The notes beneath the pieces were generated by a model that made no database searches, was not told where the DNA came from, and saw only the letters and a program-made list of their open reading frames with translations. Positions 1 to 7,189 of a DNA stretch of 34,391 bases are shown here, piece by piece. The position numbers were made by a program, and so were the translations under genes. How positions within the stretch are numbered: the stretch's first letter is position 1; the number at the start of each line of letters is the position of its first letter. The stretch comes from Candidatus Zhuqueibacterota bacterium (GTDB lineage: Bacteria > Zhuqueibacterota > Zhuqueibacteria > Oceanimicrobiales > Oceanimicrobiaceae): the NCBI GenBank assembly GCA_029262005.1, contig JAJDAG010000019.1, positions 1 to 34,391 on the forward strand, in the 5' to 3' direction.

Positions 1-46
1 AATTGTCGCTGGAGGGAATTATAATTGACTTTGATCAAACGCAGAA

Positions 47-2077
47 TCAGGTCTCGAAAGAAGGGTATCTACCCCAGACGATCTCCCGTGGCTTGACCCC
101 TTTGAACTTATCCTTAATCGGCAGTTCAATGGTAAATTGCGAACCCATTCCAGGTTTGCTATGGACACTAAGCTTGCCGCGATGTGCCTCAATAACTCCA
201 TGGCACATGCTTAAGCCCAGCCCTTTTCCTTCTCCAACATCTTTGGTAGTAAAAAAAGGCTCGAAAATACTGTTGTGTATTTCCGGCGGGATACCAATGC
301 CATTGTCAGCAACAACAATCTGAACACACTCACTTGTGACCGCCGTTTTTATTCTTAGCACCTTCGGCAAATTTCGCTGGTCTGCCAAAGCATCCTGCGC
401 GTTGTGAATCAGGTGAAGAACAACTTGTTGCACCTGCTGGTAGTCGGCAGAAATTGCCGGCAGTTCAGGCGACAAGTCCGTTTCGATTTTTATGTCACAA
501 AGTCTGAGCTGATAACCCTGCACCTCAACAATGGCCCGGAGCATTTCGTTCAAATCGATGGGCTGATGTTTCGGATCTCGCTTTCGGGCAAAGGCCAGCA
601 AATTCCGGACAATTTCCTGGCATCTCCGCGCCTCCTTGAGGATAACCTTGACATCCTGCATCGTGCTTTCCTCAAGGCCCTCTTCCAATAAAAGCTGGGC
701 ATAACCGCTGATACCTGCTATAGGGTTATTGAGTTCATGAGCAGCCCCGGCGATCATCTGACCAAGAGCAGACAGCTTATCAGATTGCATCACTTGATTC
801 TGGAGACGTATGATTGGGGAAAAATCTTTGATAACCAGAAGCAGTTCATCCCGGCCTTTCAGCCGGGTTTGCGAAATTACACAGTGCAACGTTGCTCCCT
901 CTGCCGTAAGAAGTTCGGTGAGGTAGGTTTTGCTTCGATCACGATCTGTACTCATTATATTTCGCACTACCTCTGACCGCTTATGCTCCACAATGAAATC
1001 ACAAAAATACATACCCTCGACTTTGTCGGCAGGTTGTTTCTGCACACGGACAAATCGCTGGTTTAGAAATCGAATTCTCCCATCTTGGTCCAGCGTAACG
1101 ATGAGGTCAAGTGAGCTATCAAGCACATCCACAAGATTGTCTTTCAGGTTGTGAGTTTGGATATAAAGATTGGCATTTTCTATGGCAATGCTGATTTGGT
1201 TGCAAATAGAGGAGAACAGATTCACGCGTCTTTCGGAAAAATAATTCTTTTCCTTGCTGGCACCCAGAAAAAGACCATTCAAACGCCTGTTATGAGTAAG
1301 CAACACTGCGATACAGGTCTTCATCCCTGCAGCAAACAATGGCGCGCTCCACTCAGACGTCGATGTACCATTACTCAACAAAACCCGACTATTACCCTCG
1401 GCAAACAATTCATTTAATTCTTCAGTTTCGGAAGGTAGCTCCCCAAGTTCATCGAGGTCCTTCAGCATACCCGCCCCAACCATACGCACCAGCAAGTTTT
1501 TTTCTTCGTCAAACTTATAGATGGCCGAAGTTTCCAGTTGCATGCTTTCTGAAATCGTGTCAATGGCCCCCGGCAGTATTTCATTCAGAATAAGCGAACG
1601 ATTCAGAACCTGCGAAATGGAATTGAGTACCTGCAATTCCCGATTCCGAAGTAAAATTTCGTCCTCCATTCGCGTTTTATCCATGAGAATCTTATGTTTT
1701 TCTAAAACACGCTTTATTACATTAGGCAAAATTCCCGGATAATTAGTTCCAGACTTGATCACATAATCAAAGGCGCCGGCTTTCATTGCCTCTACGGCAA
1801 TTCCTACATGACCATGTCCGGTGACAACGACAATAGGCGCAATAGTCACCTTATTTTCTGTTAAATCCTTAATGACCGTCAAGCCATTTTCAGGGGGCAG
1901 GTGATAATCGAGTAGAATAATATCGAATGATTGCTTCGACAGGCGGGTTCGGCAACTCTCAGCTGAATGCACCACACACACATTACGGTAGCCTGCTTTT
2001 CCCAAACATATTTTGGCTAATAGCGCATGGTCCACATTATCTTCGACAATGAGGACTTTTGTTGTGATGGGTTCCAT
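47..2077 (-). CDS. Receiver-first hybrid histidine kinase (REC-GAF-PAS-HisKA-HATPase)
   Basis: This is a cytoplasmic signalling kinase of 676 residues. A receiver domain comes first (about residues 6-125), with acidic residues E12/D13, phospho-acceptor D57 in LLDYHLPP and the conserved Lys at K108. A GAF-like domain follows (about 150-305), then a PAS domain (about 312-420). The HisKA dimerisation segment has the H-box AAHELNNP with the phospho-His at H447. A HATPase domain with DNGIGIP and GEGKGLGLSM closes the protein. No membrane segment is visible, so the signal is probably received from a partner kinase through the receiver or by GAF/PAS ligand binding. The start is the ATG at 2077, with no convincing ribosome site. 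The gene stands alone, behind a long leader containing a 16-bp hairpin. The domain calls are firm and the stimulus is unknown. Confidence 0.93.
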   Translation of the reverse strand: MEPITTKVLIVEDNVDHALLAKICLGKAGYRNVCVVHSAESCRTRLSKQSFDIILLDYHLPPENGLTVIKDLTENKVTIAPIVVVTGHGHVGIAVEAMKAGAFDYVIKSGTNYPGILPNVIKRVLEKHKILMDKTRMEDEILLRNRELQVLNSISQVLNRSLILNEILPGAIDTISESMQLETSAIYKFDEEKNLLVRMVGAGMLKDLDELGELPSETEELNELFAEGNSRVLLSNGTSTSEWSAPLFAAGMKTCIAVLLTHNRRLNGLFLGASKEKNYFSERRVNLFSSICNQISIAIENANLYIQTHNLKDNLVDVLDSSLDLIVTLDQDGRIRFLNQRFVRVQKQPADKVEGMYFCDFIVEHKRSEVVRNIMSTDRDRSKTYLTELLTAEGATLHCVISQTRLKGRDELLLVIKDFSPIIRLQNQVMQSDKLSALGQMIAGAAHELNNPIAGISGYAQLLLEEGLEESTMQDVKVILKEARRCQEIVRNLLAFARKRDPKHQPIDLNEMLRAIVEVQGYQLRLCDIKIETDLSPELPAISADYQQVQQVVLHLIHNAQDALADQRNLPKVLRIKTAVTSECVQIVVADNGIGIPPEIHNSIFEPFFTTKDVGEGKGLGLSMCHGVIEAHRGKLSVHSKPGMGSQFTIELPIKDKFKGVKPREIVWGRYPSFET

Positions 2078-2148
2078 AAGAAGCTGACACTTAACGGTGA
2101 AAATGAAATTACAGCGTTAGGCTGAAGGTAGGTACCACAAAACAAACC

Positions 2149-2184
2149 GGGATTTTCTCATAAATCCTTTTATGAGAAAATCCC
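2149..2184. repeat. 16-bp perfect inverted repeat with a 4-base loop
   Basis: The left arm GGGATTTTCTCATAAA (2149-2164) is matched exactly by its reverse complement at 2169-2184 across the loop TCCT. There is no T-run on either side, so it is not a standard intrinsic terminator. It lies 72-107 bases upstream of the hybrid kinase start. It could be a leader hairpin in that mRNA or a large operator. Confidence 0.85.
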
Positions 2185-2604
2185 AGCCTCAGAAGAATCG
2201 ATACAGCTTTCCCTTTCCAAACCGACTCTCTTGACTTACAATGAATTAAGTCCCTTTAGTTCACGCGCTTGGTTTTAGCAATACTCATGCCAACACCATA
2301 CATAGACATAACTATTTGTTTTTTAAAGGAAAAAGATTTTTTTCAGGGTGGTCAAAAAACAATCATGTTGTTTGGTTTCTGGACAGTGTATCAAACATGA
2401 AACACCAGTGTGGAAAAGAATATGAAAAAAAAGATTTTTTTTGAAAGAATTTAAGTCTTCGTTATGTCTATTATAGTAAAGCCAATGGAAGTGAAATGAT
2501 TTTGCTTCAATGCAGCTTTGTCTCCCCATGGTCGTGTGGTGCAATGACGTGCGTTTTCCGGTTCCACCAGCTGTCCTCTATGAGTGTGAGGCCCGACCGG
2601 ATAC
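2185..2604. other. Gene-free AT-rich stretch with A/T tracts and a possible -10 box
   Basis: No plausible gene is seen. Two related A-GA-T tracts occur: AAAAAGATTTTTTT at 2330-2343, and eight A, GA, eight T at 2426-2443. Such tracts usually bend DNA. On the minus strand a perfect TATAAT sits at 2470-2475 but has no good -35 partner. If it is used, the hybrid kinase mRNA would have a leader of nearly 390 bases. The stretch separates the mgl operon terminator from the kinase gene. Confidence 0.4.
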
Positions 2605-2654
2605 AAAAAAAAGACCGCTTAACGTCAGGAAGACGCTCAAGCGGTCTTTTTTTT
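2605..2654. terminator. Bidirectional intrinsic terminator after the mgl operon
   Basis: The stem AAGACCGCTT (2611-2620) pairs with AAGCGGTCTT (2639-2648). An inner CGTC/GACG stem, an A-run before and a T-run after complete it. It works in either direction by sequence. On the minus strand it ends the operon whose last stop codon is at 2679. Confidence 0.9.
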
Positions 2655-2678
2655 GTAGTTCCAAGTAAAAGCGATTGC

Positions 2679-3071
2679 TCAAAAATGAATATTGACTATC
2701 ATCTTGATTAATGAGTTTGTCAGATTGCGATATGATTTATACGGTGGCACGACAACCGCAAGCACGACGTCCTGTTCAAATGCACGAAAAAATCTAAAAA
2801 CAATCTTACGATGATTATAGCCTTCAACAATCAACTCTTTTACATACGAAATCTTGCCCATCACATCGGCCATTTCCCGTATTTGCTGCAATAGAATGGA
2901 AAGTTCCGCAAGCCGGTCCTCATCAATAATAGGCTCATGATAGTGCTGAGCCAGCGGCAGCCCTTCAGTTGAAAACAGATGGACCATTTCATAGTTTCCG
3001 CCACGGCAAATTTCCTTCATCCTGTTTTCAATTGCTGATTGAGGCGTTTGCTTAAATAAGATCGGTTCCAT
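2679..3071 (-). CDS. Roadblock/LC7-like small protein, last gene of the mgl operon
   Basis: This 130-residue protein is not one I recognise by name. Its order of predicted elements fits the roadblock/LC7 fold: a helix at about 11-25, a strand with a TEGLPLA turn at about 29-42, a long helix at about 50-75, then strands and a closing helix (RNLTNSLIKMIVN). Roadblock proteins bind and regulate small Ras-like GTPases. It starts 12 bases after the MglA stop and ends just before a strong terminator, so it is co-transcribed with mglB and mglA. A role as a second MglA regulator is inferred from the fold and position. It is more diverged than the MglB gene. Confidence 0.7.
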   Translation of the reverse strand: MEPILFKQTPQSAIENRMKEICRGGNYEMVHLFSTEGLPLAQHYHEPIIDEDRLAELSILLQQIREMADVMGKISYVKELIVEGYNHRKIVFRFFRAFEQDVVLAVVVPPYKSYRNLTNSLIKMIVNIHF

Positions 3072-3083
3072 AAATCACCCAGA

Positions 3084-3668
3084 TTATGCGACCAACTCCA
3101 GTTTTGTTATTACATTTGTAATGATAGTTTTCAGGGTTGAAAGGACTTCAGTCCCATTGGGGGCAACTGCCTCAAAATGGGCGGTACCAAAAAAATTCAA
3201 TTTTGCTTGCATTGTTTCAATTGTTTCGACATCCCTAAGATCGCGTTTGTTATATTGAATGACCCACGGAAAAGTCTCTAAGGAAAATCCCATCTCAATC
3301 AAATTCCTTTCGAGGTCAAGCAATGAATCCAGGTTCTCTCCCATGCGACTGCGTTGAGAATCTGCCACAAATACGAGTCCATCCACACCCTTTAAAATTA
3401 TTTTGCGACTGAACCTGTAGTAGACCTGGCCAGGCACAGTATAGAGATTAAAACGCGGTTTTTGGCCTTTAATGCGGCCGAGTTCCAACTGCATAAAATC
3501 AAAATACAGTGTGCGCTCCTCGCGAGTATTCAACGTGACTAAATCACTACGCATCGAAGGGGCGAGATGACGGTGAATGTACTCGAGGTTGGTGGTTTTT
3601 CCGCTCAGACCAGGCCCGTAATAAACGATTTTAAAGCTAATTTCCTGCAGAGCACGATTTATGAACAT
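3084..3668 (-). CDS. mglA: MglA-type small Ras-like GTPase
   Basis: This 194-residue cytoplasmic GTPase shows every MglA signature. The P-loop is GPGLSGKT at residues 18-25, within the family pattern VYYGPGLSGKTTNLEYI. The switch-2 region is LYTVPGQVYY, with Pro-Gly-Gln where Ras has Asp-x-x-Gly. It also has GVDGLVFVADSQ and the base-recognition motif QYNKRDL. MglA sets the leading pole in Myxococcus, and related GTPases act in polarity and motility elsewhere. The ATG start follows the MglB stop by 9 bases. The family call is firm. What it positions in this organism is unknown, since no motility genes are in the window. Confidence 0.95.
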   Translation of the reverse strand: MFINRALQEISFKIVYYGPGLSGKTTNLEYIHRHLAPSMRSDLVTLNTREERTLYFDFMQLELGRIKGQKPRFNLYTVPGQVYYRFSRKIILKGVDGLVFVADSQRSRMGENLDSLLDLERNLIEMGFSLETFPWVIQYNKRDLRDVETIETMQAKLNFFGTAHFEAVAPNGTEVLSTLKTIITNVITKLELVA

Positions 3669-3677
3669 GAGGCACGG

Positions 3678-4187
3678 TCAAAAATTTAGGGACCGATTCA
3701 ATTCTTCAGAAAGTAAGTTTTTGAATTCCGCATCCAAAAACTGTTTCGCCTGTGCATCTTTGTGGCTTGCAGATTGTAGCAGGCCGGCCAGAGCATTGAT
3801 TGTTTTTTTTGTGTAGATGCGAACCATGCCGAGTGCGACATCTACCTCAAAAATCACCAGCAGTATAAAATCAAACCCTACATTGGATATATAAAGATTG
3901 ATATTATCACCCTCGTGATAAAGATATTTAAAGCTGCTCTTTTCGCCCAACATATCAGCCATACGCGCTGTGGCTGAAAAATTATTGGCGGCCAACGACG
4001 CAATTGCAGGCAGATCGAGGCCCTTGATCGTTCCTACTTGCGTAACCGCATATCCATTAGACTCACAAAATACGACACTCTTGGCGCCGGTACTCGCAGA
4101 GAGATCCTGGATCAATTCGGTGATACCATTGTAAATGTCTTCAGAAAGTACTAGAGCCTGGCTATTCTGCTCTTTTGCTGGGTCCAT
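3678..4187 (-). CDS. mglB: MglB-type roadblock/LC7 GTPase-activating protein
   Basis: This 169-residue roadblock protein is the expected partner of MglA. In Myxococcus, MglB dimers stimulate GTP hydrolysis by MglA at the lagging pole. Visible features are an N-terminal helix (about 18-33), the VVFCESNGYAVT strand-turn, the DLPAIASLAANNFSAT helix, the strand FILLVIFEV, and GMVRIYTKKT. An acidic C-terminal helix (FLDAEFKNLLSEELN) resembles the Myxococcus MglB tail that contacts the GTPase. It lies between the metallophosphoesterase (33 bases upstream) and mglA. The function rests on family similarity and on being adjacent to mglA. Confidence 0.9.
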   Translation of the reverse strand: MDPAKEQNSQALVLSEDIYNGITELIQDLSASTGAKSVVFCESNGYAVTQVGTIKGLDLPAIASLAANNFSATARMADMLGEKSSFKYLYHEGDNINLYISNVGFDFILLVIFEVDVALGMVRIYTKKTINALAGLLQSASHKDAQAKQFLDAEFKNLLSEELNRSLNF

Positions 4188-4220
4188 AACAGGTCTCCCA
4201 AAATCGTGCGCTTCTTGTGT

Positions 4221-4949
4221 TTACTGTCCAAGCTCGAGACGTTCAGCAAGAAAATCAGGCAATTTCGATTGTCTGATTTTTCGCTGTGTCTTAGCAATAT
4301 CATATTCAACTCGAACCAATTCATATTTTTTGTCAGAAGTATCGTAAAAAGCAAATGACGACAGAGGATTCAGATCACGTGGCTGCCCAACGCTACCCAC
4401 GTTGATAATGTAACGAAGATCCTCGGAAATAACAATGGGGTTCTCCTTGAGAACGCGGCAATCATCCCCTTCATTAAGTGAGATAGCCATAGGAACATGT
4501 GAATGCCCAATAAAGCAAACCCGTGTACTAAATTCAGGGAAATTTTTGACTGCATCGCCAATTGTAATAATGTAATTCCAATCGGCGGGCTCGAGTGGTG
4601 TTGAGTGAACGATCGTGAAATCATCTCTATCAATCTTAAGGGGAAGTTCAAGCAAAAAATCAATTGAAGATTGAGTAAGCTCTTTCCGGGTCCACTCGAT
4701 AGCGCTTCTCGCCCAGGGATTAAAGTAGGAGATGTCCATCCTGCCCAGCGGTGCATGATCGTGATTTCCAGCAAGAGTAACTTCGGCACGTTCTCTTATC
4801 AACGCCACACATTCGTTTGGATTTGGGCCATAACCAACAACATCGCCAAGACATAATATGGAATCAACTCCGTGCCGATCAATTTCCATCAGCACGCTTT
4901 CGAGAGCTTCATAATTGCCGTGAATGTCGGAAATGATTGCGTATTTCAT
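4221..4949 (-). CDS. Calcineurin-like metallophosphoesterase (YfcE/YmdB-like fold)
   Basis: This 242-residue phosphoesterase carries the usual two-metal motifs: SDIHGN (D8, H10), LGDVVGYGPNP (D36), AGNHDH (N62, H63), then VHSTP and GHSHVP near the C-terminus. The GDVVGYGPNPNECV segment places it in the bacterial branch often annotated as YfcE- or DNA-repair-exonuclease-like. The substrate cannot be read from the sequence. It is the first gene of the operon with mglB, mglA and a second roadblock protein. A promoter-like TTGCAT - 17 bases - TATATT lies just upstream. The co-transcription suggests that it supplies or removes a phosphorylated signal or protein phosphate linked to the GTPase, but this is speculation. 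Confidence 0.85.
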   Translation of the reverse strand: MKYAIISDIHGNYEALESVLMEIDRHGVDSILCLGDVVGYGPNPNECVALIRERAEVTLAGNHDHAPLGRMDISYFNPWARSAIEWTRKELTQSSIDFLLELPLKIDRDDFTIVHSTPLEPADWNYIITIGDAVKNFPEFSTRVCFIGHSHVPMAISLNEGDDCRVLKENPIVISEDLRYIINVGSVGQPRDLNPLSSFAFYDTSDKKYELVRVEYDIAKTQRKIRQSKLPDFLAERLELGQ

Positions 4950-4984
4950 CTAAAGGAAAGAGTTGCCTTGATTTTTTTCGCAAC

Positions 4985-5013
4985 AATATACAACTAAATA
5001 TTTGTGTATGCAA
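4985..5013 (-). promoter_or_regulatory. Putative sigma-70 promoter of the mgl operon
   Basis: On the minus strand TTGCAT (5008-5013) is followed after 17 bases by TATATT (4985-4990), about 35 bases before the metallophosphoesterase start. The -10 box is good and the -35 box is moderate. It lies in the 81-base gap after the GWxTD gene. Confidence 0.5.
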
Positions 5014-5030
5014 GCAGTTTGAGAGTGCTT

Positions 5031-6389
5031 TTATTGCAGGCTATAAATCGGTTCGACCAGAGCTGTGGACTTTATAAGCTGAAAACTACCAAGTCCCCAA
5101 TTATCGACAAAAACAAACTTTCGTTGCAGGTTTGTGTATTTCCAAACTTCGTACAACTTGGAGTTAGTCGAGGAAACAATACGATCTATTTTATCCGGAG
5201 GTCCATTTACGATATAAATTTCTCCCTGCTCAGTTTCCCATCCCTCTGACGTTAAATCATCAAAATACTGATTTGCGAAATAGACACGCTTTAGGTACAT
5301 CAGCATAAACTCATTTTCGTCTGTGGCAGGCTCTGGATCAAGCGTCTTCCAGAACGTTTGCAGGCGCCCTCCTCTCTTATCTTCCGGCATGGACGAAAGC
5401 GACGCGCTTTGCTCAGGAGTCGCAATATAGCGAAGTTGGCGCACAAATGCCTGGTATGAATCTGGAGAAACAAAAGACCAGGGATTAATAATATGAAAAA
5501 TAGTCTCCTTACAAGTCGTTTCCATCGTATTTCTTTTGCGGATTTCAAGGACCAATTTATAGCTTCCCGAAGGAAACCCCGCAACCGAGATCGCGTTATC
5601 CAGAGTATTGACAGGTTCAACCACGTTTAATGGATACTTCTTGAGGCTAAGAATATGGTTATTCATATCCCGAATCGTGTAGGTCGCCACAACATTCTTC
5701 TCTGTTCCATCATCGCGTTTTTTAAGATTATAAATCTCTGAATACACATAAATTGTCTTGCGCTCAATACCAAAAATGTGCGACAAGTTGGGGGTGATTT
5801 GCCTTCGCATGCTCACAGGCAGCGCCCTGAACGCCTCGTCCATAGCCTGTGAAGAAAGGTGCATATCACTAATTTTAATACCAGCACCACCATAATCGGC
5901 GAGAACGATTGGACGATCAAAGGCGAATGAGGATTGGGCCTCGCGATCACCGACCTCAATGCGTGCAACATAATTGCCCGGTTTGAGGCTGAAAGCAAAT
6001 TTTCGCATATAAGTATCGGATAACAATGATGCCGCATGCTGTTCTTGAATATACACCGAATCTGTAGCCGTTATTGAATCAAAATGAATTTTCTCTGGAT
6101 CATAAAGGGTTACCGTCAGGCCGATCTTGCCACCTGGACCAACATTTTCCCTAAACCGATAAGAATAATTAATCGGGAATTCACAAAAAAGCTCTAGTAC
6201 AGTTTCATTTTTCTCCTGAGCCTTGTAAGTTAAAAATTCCATGTAATAATGACTGGCAGTAATATCTCTGGGCCCAGGCTCGGCGGCGTTGCAGATGGTA
6301 AGGTACAACGAACAGAAAACGCAAAGGAGGATTCGGGTCAACCCTAACCTCGGAACCTGAGTCAACAAGCAAACAGACGCGGCCTTCAT
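5031..6389 (-). CDS. Secreted GWxTD-domain protein
   Basis: This 452-residue exported protein has a C-terminal GWxTD domain. Residues 1 to about 36 form a signal peptide: basic start, hydrophobic LTRILLCVFCSLYLTI, likely cut near CNA-AEP. A beta-rich middle follows. The C-terminal region reads YFDDLTSEGWETEQGEIYIVNGPP, the family core; here the usual TDRG is TEQG. GWxTD proteins are common in KSB1, Calditrichota, Ignavibacteria and Acidobacteria, and their biochemical role is not established. I chose the ATG at 6389 because GGAG lies 8 bases upstream and the signal peptide begins there. A longer frame to 6458 exists but adds an unlikely leader. It is transcribed singly, perhaps with read-through into the next operon. 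Confidence 0.88.
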   Translation of the reverse strand: MKAASVCLLTQVPRLGLTRILLCVFCSLYLTICNAAEPGPRDITASHYYMEFLTYKAQEKNETVLELFCEFPINYSYRFRENVGPGGKIGLTVTLYDPEKIHFDSITATDSVYIQEQHAASLLSDTYMRKFAFSLKPGNYVARIEVGDREAQSSFAFDRPIVLADYGGAGIKISDMHLSSQAMDEAFRALPVSMRRQITPNLSHIFGIERKTIYVYSEIYNLKKRDDGTEKNVVATYTIRDMNNHILSLKKYPLNVVEPVNTLDNAISVAGFPSGSYKLVLEIRKRNTMETTCKETIFHIINPWSFVSPDSYQAFVRQLRYIATPEQSASLSSMPEDKRGGRLQTFWKTLDPEPATDENEFMLMYLKRVYFANQYFDDLTSEGWETEQGEIYIVNGPPDKIDRIVSSTNSKLYEVWKYTNLQRKFVFVDNWGLGSFQLIKSTALVEPIYSLQ

Positions 6390-6479
6390 AAATATTACTC
6401 CGTGTAAGACCAACAATGTACGGGAAAAGCAAAAGTGACCAGTGCTAGTGCAATTCATATTCCAAAAAAGCTATGATTT

Positions 6480-6514
6480 TGTTAAGTATTATTAACAGCG
6501 TACCATATTGTTAA
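6480..6514. promoter_or_regulatory. TGTTAA half-sites upstream of the GWxTD gene
   Basis: TGTTAA-GTATTA-TTAACA (6480-6497) is an inverted pair with a 6-base spacer, and a third TGTTAA lies at 6509-6514. On the minus strand they overlap a possible promoter, TTAACA - 17 bases - TAATAC. This is a candidate operator for the GWxTD gene. No regulator is identified. Confidence 0.3.
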
Positions 6515-6624
6515 AAGGCCAGTTGTTGCAATCTTGATATTTTTGCCAATCACAAATCTGGATAATTGGTAGGAAAGAATTGCCGGGTGGGCGGCATATC
6601 AGAACATAGAAAGAGTCGATGAGC

Positions 6625-6783
6625 TTATACATTTTGGGCCACATTCGTTGGTCGCCGGATAGGCTTCAGAGGCATGTCCTCAACAACATAGATGTGACTT
6701 GCATCTTTTTTTGAATCAGGCAAATGAGGCTTTACCTCTTTGAGTAAAGGCAAGCAAAGTAAGAAACTCAACGCCAGTTTCAT
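6625..6783 (-). pseudogene. Short ORF resembling the start of a TonB-family protein, possibly a remnant
   Basis: This 52-residue frame begins MKLALSFLLCLPLL, which is like a signal peptide or anchor, and continues to IYVVEDMPLKPI before ending. The phrase VVEDMP resembles the YVVEEMP-xx-IGG lead-in to the TonB C-terminal domain seen in many FCB proteins. The sequence then departs from that pattern and stops, with no TonB domain found in the other frames downstream. The ribosome site is poor. It may be a decayed gene, a small secreted peptide or a chance frame. It is the only stretch with protein-like character between the GWxTD gene and the glycosyltransferase. Confidence 0.3.
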
Positions 6784-7080
6784 CCAGCTTTGAACCTATA
6801 AATTCCTACCATTTTTCCAGTCAAAGTCATTGCACTTTGCCAACTTCCGTTCAGGAGCTTGTTAAGGGGCATTGCCGCCAATGTCGCGGGCATAATTCAC
6901 AACGCACTTTATCACACCCTCGGGGTTTGCGTAAATGCGATGCACCACCCGAGTAGGCCATACTATATTTTAGCCTGTTCTCTGAATGAACAATTCAGAT
7001 AGCCTGACTTAATACGGACACGGAGCATCACGTTACTCGATGTTTTTCAAATGAAGAACGCGATATAAAAGGAAATAGAA
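6784..7080. other. Intergenic stretch without an evident feature
   Basis: Short open frames occur on both strands (for example a 35-codon frame on the minus strand beginning near 6962) but none has a ribosome site or a recognisable motif. No RNA gene or strong promoter is seen. Near the right end, AAGGA (7070-7074) serves as a ribosome site for a 20-codon ORF. Confidence 0.4.
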
Positions 7081-7143
7081 ATGGACATATTTAGGCCGGA
7101 ATTTCTTATCCAAACTGCACGCGAGCTTCTTGAGGTTAAATAA
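7081..7143 (+). CDS. 20-codon ORF with a ribosome site, overlapping the glycosyltransferase leader
   Basis: The ATG at 7081 follows AAGGAAATAGAA, a reasonable ribosome site. The product MDIFRPEFLIQTARELLEVK ends at a TAA at 7141-7143. The peptide has the amphipathic look of a helix that begins a HEPN- or nucleotidyltransferase-associated protein, so it may be a truncated gene start. It could also be a leader peptide for the glycosyltransferase, whose frame is open from a TTG at 7130. It may equally be a chance frame. Confidence 0.25.
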   Translation: MDIFRPEFLIQTARELLEVK

Positions 7144-7189
7144 TTGTAGTTTGGTTTTTCAACAGAAAACCGCTACATTCACCCTCAGG

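Noticed and set aside
5813-6037. Shadow frames inside the GWxTD gene and similar ones inside rpsF and the PBP gene
   Set aside because: They overlap well-supported genes in other frames and carry no motif of their own.
6567-6811. 9-bp inverted repeat TGGTAGGAA / TTCCTACCA flanking about 230 bases, like a tiny mobile element
   Set aside because: The arms do not extend, no target duplication is seen, and one such match is not surprising at this distance.
6840-6970. Minus-strand short frames, one reading RVVHRIYANPEGVIKCVV
   Set aside because: No start codon with a ribosome site and no recognisable family; treated as chance frames.
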